Assembly (NCBI GenBank): GCA_942159475.1
Contig: OW804094.1
Location: forward strand, 57,470,966-57,534,965
Origin: Sthenelais limicola
Lineage: Eukaryota; Annelida; Polychaeta; Phyllodocida; Sigalionidae
Direction: 5' to 3'
Length of the DNA: 64,000 nucleotides
The translations under genes and the position numbers were made by a program. The notes under the pieces were generated by a model, which ran no database searches, was not told the origin of the DNA, and saw only the letters and a list, made by a program, of their open reading frames with translations. The stretch's first letter is position 1. The number at the start of each line of letters is the position of its first letter. Positions 24,181-36,649 of this stretch are shown here, one piece after another.

Positions 24181-24596
24181 TGTAAATATAGCCAAATATA
24201 AGTATACTAGTACCTACCTTTCACTGTCATTCCATTTGAAACCATCTATAGCTAAATTTTAGACGATTTTCCTCAGGATGGAAGTGGTTGTTTACCTTTG
24301 TAGTCAATACACGTGTATCCTTGCCGGAAGAAACAAACCGGAAGTGAAGTCAGCAGAAAAGGTCTAAATTATTTTTGAATCGATAACACTGATCCCATGT
24401 ACATTAATAATTTGTGATGTATATTTGTAAAATCTGATTTCATATTATATAAACAGCACGATAAGTTATTTCCTTAAACTCTTAACCGATTCCATGCAGA
24501 TTGTACACTTGACCATCAAATATTGTCGCGAATAGTAGCACCCTTGTGGGTATTGAGCGTTTGCCAAGAATTGTACCAGACTGTATTTTGAGAAAA

Positions 24597-26998
24597 ATGG
24601 AATTGGATGACCTATATGAAATAACCTCTAGCAAGGGACTTGGTATCATATCGATCAATGTAAGATCACTTAGACACAAAGCCATTGAAATCTCAAACCT
24701 ATTGTTGAAAGGTTGTATAAAAATGGTATTTATCCAGGAAACCTGGTTGAATTCGAATGATTTCAATAACCATCTCTCGCTGTCAGATGACTTTACAATC
24801 TTTAGACGAGATAGACTAGGTCCTTATGTCAAAAAGAGTGGAGGAGGTTTGTGTTGTCTAGTACATAAAGATTGCAAAATACGTCGGTTCTGTGATCGGG
24901 TGTTATCGTGTAAAAGAGGTAGGAAAAAACTATTTCCGACGCAGTGCTTTCGACACATACACTTCCGGTTCCGTAGCTAAGAAGTACGCAACATGACGCG
25001 AAGTTTCTGGCTACTTTCGTTGAAGTTAATAAATTTCTACAGGGTTTGGAATTTACATGCTCTGATTATGCCAGACAGGTTAAAGGAACTTTGGTTAATG
25101 TGCGATTAAAAGGTTGATCACCATGAAAGCATTAACAAAAGGAGGCGACTGGTGCGTATGCCGGCGGAAGTGCGTATATCGTCGACGCACGTCATGGTCG
25201 CGCTATTTCTACCTCCTTTTGCTCACTAGAGAGAGTTCACACCCGATCTCGGAAGCGCCGTATTGATCCATGGATATTCGAAAAGTTTAATATCTGCTCT
25301 CCTAATCTGGAACTGCAATGTTTATTAATAAAACCAGGTAATAGGCAGACCTTCATCAGCCTAAATATTTATAGACCTCCCAATGGATGTCGTAAAATAT
25401 TCCTGGAAGAATTAGAATCCATGTTGAACAATTTGAAATCCATTAAACCCAAATGTGCGGTGCTTATCAATCAATCTAAACAATGTTCATGAAGAAATTG
25501 TGAAAGATTTTTCAGCTCTCCTAAATGATCAAGGTCTTGAACAACTTGTTGAAAATAACACGAGAATAACCGGTAACAACGGATCTCTTCTAGATGTGTT
25601 GTGCTCAGACCACCCTCATATAAAAAGAACAGGTACTTTAAACATCAACATGTTGGATCACTTAGGTACTTATCTTATTAGTTCTAGGAATTTTTGGGTA
25701 ATGACATCTGTTCACGAGCAACATTTGTATTACAGAACCTTACGTGTATAAATTGATTCGTGAAATCGTGTTGGCAAAAGTAGTGGCTTCGACTGGGTGG
25801 ACAGTAGAATTTTAAAATCTTTTCTATTGAAATTATTGCCCTTTGATTACTCTGTTGCTAAAAAAGTGTATCGAACTAGGTCTCATGCCTCAAGAGTGGA
25901 AAAGTTACCAAGTAAAACCTATACCTAAGGACGGTAATACTAAATTTTTTAACAACCTAAGACCGATAGCAATCATCCCTGTTATGTCAAAACTTATTGA
26001 AAAGGTTATTTGTGAATCTTTGGTTAAACATATGGAGGGCAACAATCTATTCTCTGATAAACAAGGAGGTTTTCGAGCGGGTCATTCGACCAATATCAGT
26101 CTATTTGACTTCCTCTCCCCAATAGTTAAGGGGTTGGATAGAGGTGAATGTTCTACAGCCTGCTACTATGATATCTCTAAAGCTTTTAATAGTATTGACC
26201 ATCAAGTCCTTAAAAGAAAATTATCCTTTTATCAGATTCATCCTAAGACGATCAAAATTATTGAAAATTACCTTCTGGACAGACAGCAACGAACCATACT
26301 AAACGGTTTCATTTCTGATCCAAAACAGATAAATAGAGGTGTACCACAAGGAAGTCACTTGGGACCACTGATATTTTTAATATATGTCAACTACCTTCCT
26401 TTATGTGTTGATAATGTGGATCATGGAAATAATGTCTTAAACATCTCCCTTTACGCAGATGACACTGCCCTAACTGTAACGGGTCCAAATCTTGACGACT
26501 GCCTAACAATATGCCAAAATGCTGCCTCCACTATAAACAAATGGATGAAGGCAAATGGTCTCTTATTGAACGGGAAAAAGTCTCAACTGCAAATAATTGG
26601 CACAAGAGCATCTCTTAAAAAGATCAATTTTACCCAGCTAAGAAAGATCTATATAAATGGCTCTGAAATTGCCCTCTGTAAGACAATAAGGTACTAAAAT
26701 AAGGAGTTACATAACCATTAAGATGGCGTGTACTATATTGAAAACTCATATTTTATCTATTCTTGAGTATGGCATAGTATTTTTGAGTATGGCAAATGCC
26801 AACATCAGAAATAAGCTAGAAAGGCTTCTCATAAAAGCCATAAAAATTGTGTACAATAACGACGGCAGAAATATAGAAGAATTAAGAACCTTATGTAACA
26901 TCAACACCCTTGAAAAGAGAAGTAAGATTACCTTACTGGGTATAATGCATGTACCCGATGGGCAATTGAACGCAATTAACGCGCAAAAAGACGTATAA
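24597..26998 (+). pseudogene. LINE ORF2 (endonuclease-reverse transcriptase), broken
   Basis: The ATG at 24597 begins MELDDLYEITSSKG. The endonuclease (APE-type) is seen in IISINVRSLRHK and FIQETWL, then is interrupted by a roughly 310-bp insertion near 24912. It resumes near 25264 and decays through shifts around 25460-25760 (ISLNIYRPPNG is visible). Reverse transcriptase runs 25843-26697 with YYDISKAFNSIDH, NRGVPQGSHLGP and LYADDTAL, so the catalytic aspartates remain. A further piece (26723-26960) corresponds to the region after the RT. The family nicks DNA and copies its RNA at the nick. Confidence 0.85.
24912..25220. mobile_element. Small insertion in the LINE endonuclease (MITE-like)
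   Basis: The endonuclease frame breaks here and resumes after it. The ends are roughly inverted: AAAAGAGGTAGGAAA near 24912 and TTTCTACCTCCTTTT at 25206-25220. There is no coding capacity. The terminal match is short and imperfect and no clear target duplication was found, so the class is a guess. Confidence 0.4.
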
Positions 26999-27012
26999 AG
27001 GCGTATACTGAA

Positions 27013-27640
27013 GCGCACAATAACTGAGTTGACCGTAGCCACTTATTACGCTTTTTTTGTTGCAGTTTCTAACGCTTAGCTTTGCGCAAACTTGATGCGA
27101 ATGATTAGCGCGACACTGACAACTGAAGTATGCACAAACCTTTTGCGGAATAGGAGCGCACAATTACTGAGTTGAGCGTAGCCATTTATTACGCTTTATT
27201 TGTTGCAGTTACCAATGCTTAGGTTCGCGCAAACTTGATGCACATTATTATCGCGATAGAAGAGCAATAATGTATGCACCACACCTTTTGCGGCTGAAAA
27301 GCGCTCATTATGCGGATACACAAGTTCCTGAAATATGCGAAAATCATTTTAGCATATATATTGCCAATATTATGCGCACGAAAAGTCCTTTACCCTTACT
27401 TATTATTGCATATGTATTGCGGTTATATTACGCACTGAACTGTGCGTAAATTATGCGCACGAAAATTCCTTTATAGTTACTTATTATTGCGTATGTATTG
27501 CGGTTATATTACGCACTGAACTGTGCGCAAATTATGCGCACGAAAGTCGTTTTATTATCGCGTATGTACTGCGGTGTATACTGCACTGAACTGTGCGCAA
27601 ATGCGTTTGCATGTAAATTGCATTTCAATTTCAAAAAGAG
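27013..27640. repeat. Left subterminal repeat array of the CACTA-like transposon
   Basis: GCGCACAATAACTGAGTTGA at 27013 recurs near 27156 (period about 143). Then an ~80-bp unit beginning ATTATGCGCACGAAA repeats at 27370, 27450 and 27530. TGCGCA-type hexamers recur throughout. Confidence 0.8.
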
Positions 27641-27708
27641 CTTTTGCATTCATAATTTACCTATAAAATTGACATAAAAGTACGAAGCTGGGGACTTCTG
27701 CCCACGGT

Positions 27709-27884
27709 GGCTAGATAAACATATATAATGACATTTTAGATAGACGGTCCATTCGAATTTTACTCAACAGTATCATTGTCGCCTTCCATTTGTTTTGGCT
27801 AGATAAACATATATTATGACATTTTAGATCGACGGTACATTCAAATTTTACTCAACAGTATCATTGTCGCCTTCCATTTGTTTT
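27709..27884. repeat. 88-bp tandem duplication covering the 3' end of the DUF4806 gene
   Basis: GGCTAGATAAACATATAT at 27709 repeats at 27797. Both copies continue through TTTTACTCAACAGTATCATT to CCATTTGTTTT. The second copy contains the last codons and stop of the gene, so a silent spare of the C-terminus lies just downstream of it. Confidence 0.85.
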
Positions 27885-30800
27885 TCGCCATCATCGCCTG
27901 CAGTACAACGGCGTTCAGCCTCTTCCCTCCGCTTTTCCATTCTACTTGTGGCATCCTCACGGTGTTTAATCTTTCCTTCTGCAGCTCTCAGGTTTTCACT
28001 TATTGCCTTGTTGACCTTCTTGTGTAAATCCTTATCATTGGCAAATTGTGCTCGTATTGCATCTGTGTGAATATACCAATCATAGTAATGATAATTAATA
28101 TACTTATATCGTAAGACACAATTTTAATTTTTTAGCCAATAGATGTTAGCAAGAATATATTTTGGAAAATATGTCTGATCACCTTGAATTGGTTATTATC
28201 TTAAATTGTGGGATGATCGCAAGTATAAAGGTTAATTTACTGTAGACACGGATCCAAAACAAAATGATATATATATTGGTCCCCCTTCTATGTTCAATAT
28301 GTAATTGGGAGAATTCGATCATTATTCATAATTAGCTATATCAATTATTAGATTATATTTTGTTGTTATAATTTGCAAGTGAGATATGTTATTTCTAGTT
28401 AAAAATGTCAACTTTTTTTAACATAAAACTTCAATTTAACTCACCCATAACAACTCCATACAACTTGTAGGTGTTGAATGCTACCTTCTTGTTTGTCCCA
28501 CGTACATTGAAATGACGAGCGGCCAGTGGGTCCATCAAGCGATTCAAAACCTTGTGTACTGCCTTCCCTGTGTCGTCTCCTCCACAGTGTGACAAAAACT
28601 CGACCTGAAATGCCATTGGGCACCACATTAATATAATAGTGAAGTCATAATAATTATCATAGATCATACACTCTGTCCAGCCTCTGTAGAACCAAGACTT
28701 CAAAGAGTGTCGGTATAGGCTAGCATTGCAGTTCTGGTTCTTAAAAAGGCTGGACAGGGTATAGATATCATATCAAACATAATTTATGATCATAATTTTT
28801 ATAATTACCACCTCAATATGATATATACTTATCTCTATATTGCAATCAAATTGTAGCTATTTACTTTATATTTATATACAGGTACAAAATTGAATACTAT
28901 TTCCATTTCTTGTCACTTTTTCATAGCTCTGTTGACACACTGAAATCACATAATTATATACCTACCAAAGCTGCTCTCTTCCCATTGTCAACCATATTCT
29001 CGTCCAGTTCATCCACCGCTTCTTTGGTTTTTAAGGGAGCGGGACACATATCATGGCCTCTTGAATATCCCCCTTCCTTGTCGCCCACACGTTTGGCCAA
29101 CTTCTCTACTTGTCGTGAGAAAAGGTCAAATTTCTCCTCGAAAGATGAAAAGAAGGCATAGGACCGTCTTTCTAAATCTGAATAAGGAATATACATGTAT
29201 GTTCTTTTAATATCCATGATCGATATATATTTTATCACGTCAAAAAACAGGTTCACCATTCACATATTGTATACAAATGAAGTTATAACTTGAGTAAATG
29301 TAAATGATAATTCAATTTAATATAACACTCTGTCTGACTACGTATATTAAATAATTGTCATCACCCTACTATTTATTAAATAAGTTACTCTCATCCACTT
29401 ACTCATCAAACTGTTCACAAGTGCAGCATCAGTGGGACTCCCTTCTATGACAGCAGCAGCTGGTGACTTGGAGATGTTTGCCTTTGTCGACGATGATGTT
29501 AGATCAATTCTGTTGATGTTATTTCTGGACGATTTTGGAGTAACAACTAGCTCTTGTTGTGTGGATCCCTGTTTTGACCCAGATCGTTGGTGTTCATTAC
29601 TTGCTGGAGATACATGTTTTGACACAGATCGTCTGTCTTCATTACTCGATCCTGGAGATTTTGCATGGCTTTCTCTGTGTGGTGTGCCTGTTTGCTTACG
29701 AATGTCCATCAGTTTTAACACAGGGCTGTTCATATTTGTGGACGATGTTTGCTTATGAATGTCCATCTGTTGTTCTGACCCAGATGTGTGGTCTGCAATA
29801 ATTGTGGGAGATGGTGTCTCAGCACTAACCATAGGAGATGATGGCATGGTCATTATCTCTTGTGACCCATTTGATTTTGTTGGAGATGATGGACTGCTGT
29901 CCATCTGTTTTGACCCATGTATATTTGCCTCATCCTCCGTACTGCTTTCACTTTGATTATCTTCAAAGTCACCCTCGTGAGACTCGCTCCATATATCTCC
30001 TTCTGAACACTCATCACTCTCCTGGCCACTTGCAGATCGATTTTCTACTTGTTCTACTTGGCCCTTGTTTTTCAAAAATGCAGTATTCGGCACTGATGGG
30101 TACCCTTTTTGTTTGCCCGCCCTTCTCGCAATCAATTTCCGTACCTGCTCTATTGCCCCAGCTGCAAATATGAAAAATAAATTTCAGTTAGCTATGTTCT
30201 TCTTGGACTTTTGGCATTGTTTTCAATTAGGAAAATGCCTAAGAAACAAATTGCTCTTTTTAGTATACGCCTGGAGACGCAATTATTTTAACCAACAAGA
30301 ATATTGTTATGGTAAACATTATTATTAATGCATAAGCATATATAATTTTGTATCATGAGCATGTATCATGAACATTTGCCACATAACATTTGCCATATAA
30401 CATTTACAAAATACAAATTTAAATTCCAAATATATAGCTTACCATCCGGTTCCGCACTTCTTTTCTTACTGGATCTGGAGGGTCGCGATCCTGCACTTTT
30501 TTGTTCTTGTGATCCTTCTGAGCTAGTTGTTGTCAGCTCATCCAACTCCTCATCAGATCTCCAGCTCTCTACAGAAAAAAATACACATCATATAAATATT
30601 AAAATTTTGTTGGCATTGACACTAACTTAATTAATAGATATTCATTGATTCATTATATATTGATTGATTATGTGGATACATCAATGCATATACCATTATG
30701 GAGGCACAATATTATTGTTATGTTGACATTAATTATAAGTCGATCCAGGTCTCCATATATATTGATTTTGTTATATAAACAGACATCTATAAAGGCAACT

Positions 30801-31040
30801 TATGCTTGACATGATAGTTCTTTACTTACCATGTAATGCATCCCGGGTCTTGATAACTTTTTTGATGGACCAAGACGGCTTTGGCTCAGTTCGTTGCTCA
30901 AGATCCTTTTGTGCATCCAACTTGCTTGGCCAGCTAATATATAGTTCCCCATCCAATTGAGTCAGCCAATTTAATGGTACCCTGTGGATCACACTTGCAC
31001 CATTTTCCTTCCAGGTAACGGTTTGATAATGCTTCGCCAT
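27848..31040 (-). CDS. DUF4806-domain protein of the transposon, 6 exons, intact
   Basis: Exons on the - strand: 31040-30830, 30568-30443, 30161-29403, 29177-28966, 28604-28445, 28062-27848. All have GT/AG borders and the phases (1,1,1,0,1) fit; total 1683 nt, 560 aa. The N-terminus (MAKHYQTVTWKENGASVIHR, then NWL, WP) matches the short N-terminal module common in DUF4806 proteins. The middle exon is long, Ser/Thr-rich and probably disordered. A coiled segment (about residues 367-436) is followed by DUF4806 itself (FLSHCGGDDTGKAVHKVLNR, LAARHFNVRG, KVAFNTYKLYGVVMGDAI). The tail is charged. Function is unknown; DUF4806 genes are widespread in invertebrate repeats. Lying beside a transposase between subterminal repeats, it may be an accessory DNA-binding factor (inference). 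Confidence 0.8.
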
Positions 31041-31240
31041 TCTGAAAGGGAATTTATTCAAGTCAAAAAGTTAATATTTTCATCACTGCTAAGAGGCACT
31101 ACCAAAAGGGATGTATGTATAACAATTATACATCCATCAGACATCAACTAGTATATATAATATAATGTATACCTCGCCCTACTTGAAAACGTGCAACTTC
31201 TGGAACGAACATATTTAAATTCCCTATACTCACTTGTCAT

Positions 31241-33210
31241 TTATTGTTGATAGTTGTGTAGCAATGGGAAGAAAACATAACCATTCTCATCGCCACTGAC
31301 AGGTAACATAAGAGCTGGTTGGTTTAGTTTTGAAAAAGACAGCATCACTGTTTGTGTGTGTGACAAAGATGGAACGTGTCTGATGTCCAAAACACTTGAA
31401 TTTATTGGGATTGTGTACCAGTCACGTGTTCTTTCCTTCTTTATTTCCTGACACTTTGCTTCCTGGTTTGGGAGTATTTCTTGAACTATAGCAAAGTTGC
31501 CATTGGGTAGTAAATAAACACTATCCCGCGTCTTTGATGTTGGTACTTTGTTATTTGCCTTTTGGAAGAATCTATATTTATTGAGGTGCCATCTTTCATT
31601 AAGTCTTTTAACTATCTGTCGGATAGGGCTCACAGAGCCATGCACCAATGATTTAAGGTGTCCAAGATAACTCTCAAATGGGAATGCTGATAGCTGATCA
31701 AGGGGCAACTTATGATTTAAGACATCATCAGCCATGTGCATTAAGCTATGCACATTATAGGTAATACATTCTGGCCCATACAGTTGGACTGCCTTCTCTA
31801 CAAAGCATTTCAAAAGTGCTTTTGCATACTTAACTCTTTCCTCATTCTTTATCATTTCTTCTGATAAAAGAATACGCATTGCTGTACACAGTGTGACCAT
31901 GTGCTCATATTGGTCTTTTCTGATAACATCCCTTAATGCAATAATACCCCCATACAAAAGGAAGAACCTGAATTCAGACGCTTTCCAATGCTCAAGTTCA
32001 TCTAGTCCCCTCGGCCGTCTTTGGAAGCATGATGGCACATATTGCCGCATATGTACCAAGCTTGCTGTCACTGCACTCCAACCAACTGTGCCAATTTTAT
32101 GTGGGCCCTTCTTCCAACAACGAATTAGCCTGCGCAAAACTCCTAAACACACTAGGTGCATATAATCGAGGATAAAATCCTCGATCATATTAATACGCAA
32201 CTCTGGATCTGCAAATGGGGATAAACCATTTTGATGCTCATCATACATCATTTCCTTAAATTTCTCATCTGTCCGTAAAGGGTCATTTTTATTAATCAGA
32301 CGAACAGAACCTATGAACTCCCCTTTAACTTCGCAACGTTCACAGCTGTGATATCCTGTGTGGCCTGTTATACTTTTAAGAAATGCACGTGCTGGAGTAT
32401 CACACACAAAGGCTCGAAGTGAGTTAGGCCATGTTCATAAAGTTCTTTAACTTCTTGGATAAAATCATGTGCATAGTCAGCAATACTGTTGGGCTTAGAG
32501 TATCCCAACCATTGTGAGACAACAAAGGGTGGGCCACCATTTATATTGGCCAATATTGGCCATAGCTGCTGGCCACTACTGCGATTCATAGGAATTCCAT
32601 CTACATTAACAAGAATATTGAAGACATTATTTTCTGGCTTTTTATGCTCTAAATATTGAAGGAGAGCTCGTCTTATAGACAAATATACATATTCACCCCC
32701 ACATACCTCCTTCACATCGACAGTACCCATGGTATGTTTAAGTGTTCGGGCATCCCTAGGTATAAATGGTAACCTTTTGTTTAATATTTGTAACAGATCA
32801 GTCACAACCGTTCTTCCTACATTATTACTGACAGCCCAATCAGCAAGGTCAGTACAAAAAGCACATTGATAATGCCAATACTGAAGAATTTCGTACCAAT
32901 CATTATGTTCAATATTGTCATTGATTGGATCAGAAAATGCATCTGTATCAGAGCCATTTTCTGAAACTGTATCCCCCAAAATTTCATGATCCATTGGATC
33001 ATTTTCCCTTGACACATTTGGATCATTTTCAGCTAACACATTTGTAACACTGTCAGTGGCAACATTTAGATCTGGTATGTTTTCTTCAGGAACTGCACAT
33101 TCACTTTCCTGCATCTGACATATATATTTTTTAGTTCTGCGCAACTTCCGCGCATACTGTGCCCTTGAATGCCGCCCCATATCTGGATGGTAGATGGAAT
33201 AAAATGACAT
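31241..33210 (-). pseudogene. CACTA/Tnp2-like transposase with one frameshift
   Basis: Frame 1 starts at ATG 33210 (or 33180, MGRHSRAQYARKLRRTKKYI) and includes NVDGIPMNRSSGQQLWPI and WLGYSKPNSIADYAHDF. It shifts near 32413 into frame 2, which runs to 31241 with FVCDTPARAFLKSITGHTGY, a CERC pair, FILDYMHLVCLGVLRRL and a DUF4218-like region (YNVHSLMHMADDV, AFPFESYLGHLKSLVHG). The two frames meet exactly where a homologous protein should read through, so one base seems missing (or misread). No intron borders are present at the shift. About 650 codons in all. The VDG and VCD aspartates are probable DDE catalytic residues. Transposases of this group cut at the element ends. Confidence 0.75.
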
Positions 33211-35425
33211 GTTGACATCATAATTAATGTTTTTCTGGAAGATAGTTAAGGCCAAGTGTGAGGACAGCACGTGGGGTGCTATAGAACATAAACACACTTA
33301 TAGCACCCCGCCCCACCCCACGCCTGACCTTTATACACGATGCCATGCATAGGCCAGCAACAATTAAATTACTAATTTAAGATCTACATTAGTGTGGATA
33401 GAAGCATATGACAACTGTCCCGCTAACCATGATCGAGAGAAGTTATGTATTGGCCTGATAGCTACTTTTGATTAATTTTCATGGTTATACTTTAATTATA
33501 ATGAGTAATGATCATCTTGCTTTTAAAAGAAGAAATTGTTCTCCACCAGTTAGAAATTATTTGATCTTATGGATCTTATCTGGGTATCACCAAGGTCCTA
33601 ACATAGTAATACACATAATAATACATTTATGTACGGGCGCGGCAATCCAGCCTTATAGTAATTGCGATTGCTAGGGGTTTCATGCCCACTCGTTGCAGCA
33701 ACGCACGCGTTGACAAATTCTGCGGCCACGTGACTACGATCTATTGAAACATCTGAACTACTGAAATGTTTAGGCACGCGCGTTGGCGAAGATAACCTAA
33801 AGCCCAAATACAAAAGGGCTCAGATATAGAATGCTAATCCTTGCATCCTTCCTATCTAGATACATAGAAACATACAAATATAAATAATATAGATTCATAA
33901 TTCAATGCCAATCAGTCAAAATGCCCACTTTACCAACTTTTCCATGCCCGGCAAAGACCCTAAATTAAGCATCTTTTGGCGAACTATTTGAACGTGATCT
34001 GTCTTAGTTTAATAGTTCTCCAGAAAGATGCTTGGTTAGTAGCGTCTCTGAACTCACCCAGGCAACATGGAGGAGACGTTCTGCCTTCCCGCAAGAATCC
34101 TGCTGATCGTTCGAATAAATTCACACACAAACATGATCATTTACCGGTGCTCACAAGGCCGACTACACCGAGTTGTCAGACCAATCGTGTAGAGGGTTGG
34201 TAGAGTTATAATGATCATGTTGCTTAGTATTAAGAAGTTTCAGTTCTTGATCAGTTTCTGAGAAATGATTTCACCGGTACCGTAAGCGACCCTTATGCCT
34301 AAGCGTTCGCCCCGGCGTTGACCTAACTTTCCCCACGTGCAGGAAGTCTGACGTAAGCATGCACGCTAGCACGTAGACAGAAGGGCAAATTAATTCAGGT
34401 CGATCGCCAATGAATGAGATGTTGTTGAAATATCATTTGTTCAACATCTAGTGCCTGAACAACATGTTGCCTGAACAACATGTTTTAACTTCGATCATTT
34501 TAATAAGCCATGAACCATTTCTAAAGTACCTGTGTGACTCCGAGTATTTTGGATTTTGGATGGGCGGCCAGTGCACGTGCTCCGGATATCAAATGGGGTG
34601 CTAACCTTTTTGGTGATAACTGACTGATGTGAATGATGTTAATAAGACCATGCAATTAAGATATATACTTGAGGATGGTGAAGCTTGTGAAAATAAACAC
34701 TTTGATGTAATTATTATTGTTTAAATATAAACTTAAAGATACTGCCATCGATATAGCGGCTACCACCCAGTTAATTAATAAGTCCAAAAGAAATAGCCTC
34801 AAATCGATCGGTACTACCACCCAGTTAATTAATAATTCCAAAAGAAATAGCCTCAAATCGATCGGTATATGAAGCCTTGGTTAGAAGAGAAGCTGGGGCA
34901 ACACGTGCATGATCTCCATGATCAAAGCATTATTTTCACAGACCTTGGTTACACACAATTAAACAACTATTCTTTTCTGATACCAAACTTATATTGGGTT
35001 AACAATAATATGAATTGATGTACACATCAGTAGGCCCTATATACAGGTCTATCGATAAGCACATGTCCTCAGCTAGCACGTGTCAATCCATAACAACACA
35101 ATGTAACAACATCAGAGAGAAACATTTCTTACCGGGATATCTTGAGTTAGAGGTTGTTGTAGTTGGGTGATTTCTGGTGGCTTCCGCGAGCTGTTTGATA
35201 TACGTCTTCACCGTGCAAGTGTCAGGAGGAAAAGGGCTGACTTCTGACCGTTGGATGTTTTTATTGAAAATATATTCACTGCAGGTATGTGAGTGAGTGT
35301 GATTGTTGTGTCTCATCATAATTATAATTAGGCCCAACATCGACATTTTACATGGATAAATCATGATATATTGCCCATAAATGGAATTTTTCAAGTGGCT
35401 CCCTCTTATGTATAGTTAGTGTACT
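33211..35425. other. 5' non-coding part of the CACTA-like transposon
   Basis: No convincing gene. On the - strand a segment ending at 35134 reads TCTVKTYIKQLAEATRNHPT and is followed by a good donor (CCCG|GTAAGAAATG), so it may be a 5' exon of the transposase gene, but no matching acceptor was identified. A 54-bp tandem duplication lies at 34761-34868. Confidence 0.4.
34761..34868. repeat. Two-copy tandem duplication, period 54
   Basis: TACCACCCAGTTAATTAATA begins at 34761 and again at 34815. Both copies run on to AAATAGCCTCAAATCGATCG with one main difference (AAGTCC against AATTCC). Confidence 0.9.
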
Positions 35426-35429
35426 AGGC

Positions 35430-36480
35430 TATAATGCGCAACAGTTGCGCAAAAAAAACGTTATAAACACCATCTATCTGGATATGTTTAATTTGATCAG
35501 TTCTAACTTGCATTTTAAGGTTTGATATTAGCCCTTTTTTTTTTAAAAAAAAAACATTTTTTTAACAAAAACAAATAAATGGCAATAATGACATATGCTA
35601 AACAAGCCCTCAACACAGCAATATATATTATTGCTTAAATTATTTCATCTAATTATTTTTCTGCAATAAATCTGCATTAATGAAGTGCGAATAATGCACA
35701 CAAGTAAATACTATAATTTTTCGCTGCTTCCATATATATTCTGTGGTGCAATGAATTAGCAATACTAGAACGCAAAACAAGCGCTGACGACAGTGCTCAA
35801 TGCATTTTGCTTCTTTCATCAATAAGTTTTCCTGCAATAATTCTGCATTAATAAAGTGCAAATAATGCGCACAATAATATGCTAACTGTTCGCTGTGTCC
35901 ATATTATTCTATGGTGCAATGAATTAGCAATACTAGAACGCAAAACAAGCGCTGACAACAGCAATATATATTGCTTATTTCTAATTATTCCTGCAATAAT
36001 TCTGCAATAATATAGTGCAACAAATGCGCAAAATGAAATGCAGATAGTTTGCTGTCTCCATATACATATGGAATGCAAAGAATTTGCAATACTGAAACGC
36101 AAAACAACCGCTACTAACAGCAAAATATTTTGCTGTATTCATAATTATGCGGGGTGAGATAATTCCGCAATAACAACACGCACAACAAGCGCTAACAACA
36201 GCAAAATATATTGCTGTAGTATGAAGTGCAATGGAACAGCAATAGTAACTCGCAAATCACCCGCAACGAACCGCAAAATATTTTGCTGTATTGAATACTG
36301 CCATGAATCAGCAATGTTTATGCGCAAAACTTCTGCGATAAAAAAAGGGCCAACAATGGTGCTGGCAAAATTTCAGCAATATATTAGCAAAATATTTTGC
36401 ATTGCGGTCATCGCTGTTTCTTTGTGGTTATATTGCAGCGCTCATTGCGGTACATTGCGGTCCTTGCCGGACGGGACGCA
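35430..36480. repeat. Right subterminal repeat array of the CACTA-like transposon
   Basis: A unit of about 150-170 bp recurs four times between about 35640 and 36300. Its landmarks are CTGCAATAA, AATGCGCAC, TTCGCTG..TCCATAT, GTGCAATGAATTAGCAATAC and ACGCAAAACAAGCGCTGAC. The copies diverge toward the terminus, where GCGGT and TTGCGG motifs dominate. Confidence 0.8.
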
Positions 36481-36649
36481 GTGTAAATAGCCCAAGAATT
36501 GCCATCAAATTGTCACGATAGACCTAACCTGGTGCCATATACCCTCTAGATTATTATTTAATGGGATATGATAGATGTATTACATACATTTTGGATTTTA
36601 TAATAGGGTTGCTGCATTAATGTGTAAAGAATAATTGGAGGTGATAGGG

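Larger units (their letters stand above)
22400..26990 (+). mobile_element. Decayed CR1/L2-like LINE with a NADAR domain in ORF1
   Basis: Two-ORF non-LTR retrotransposon in the + direction: ORF1 (22423-24180) with coiled coil, RNA-binding and NADAR segments, then ORF2 (24597-26990) with endonuclease and reverse transcriptase. Several frameshifts and a small insertion (24912-25220) show it is inactive. The 3' end is cut off by the CACTA-like transposon beginning near 26945. The 5' boundary was not found. Confidence 0.8.
26945..36484 (-). mobile_element. CACTA/EnSpm-like DNA transposon with transposase and DUF4806 genes
   Basis: A unit of about 9.5 kb, inserted in the LINE tail. It holds two - strand genes (transposase 33210-31241, DUF4806 gene 31040-27848) and arrays rich in GCGCA / TGCGCA at both ends (27013-27640 and about 35430-36480). 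The right terminus reads, inward, CACTGCGTCCCGTCCGGCAA; the left terminus near 26950 reads TACCCGATGGGCAATTGAAC, a loose match. TAA on both sides is a possible 3-bp target duplication. A CACTG-type terminus, subterminal repeats and a Tnp2-like transposase together suggest CACTA. The exact ends are uncertain. Confidence 0.65.

Noticed and set aside
26945..36590. A CRISPR-like array in the regular GCGCA repeats
   Set aside because: Units are long (80-170 bp), diverged and without unique spacers of constant size; they are subterminal repeats of a DNA transposon in an animal genome.
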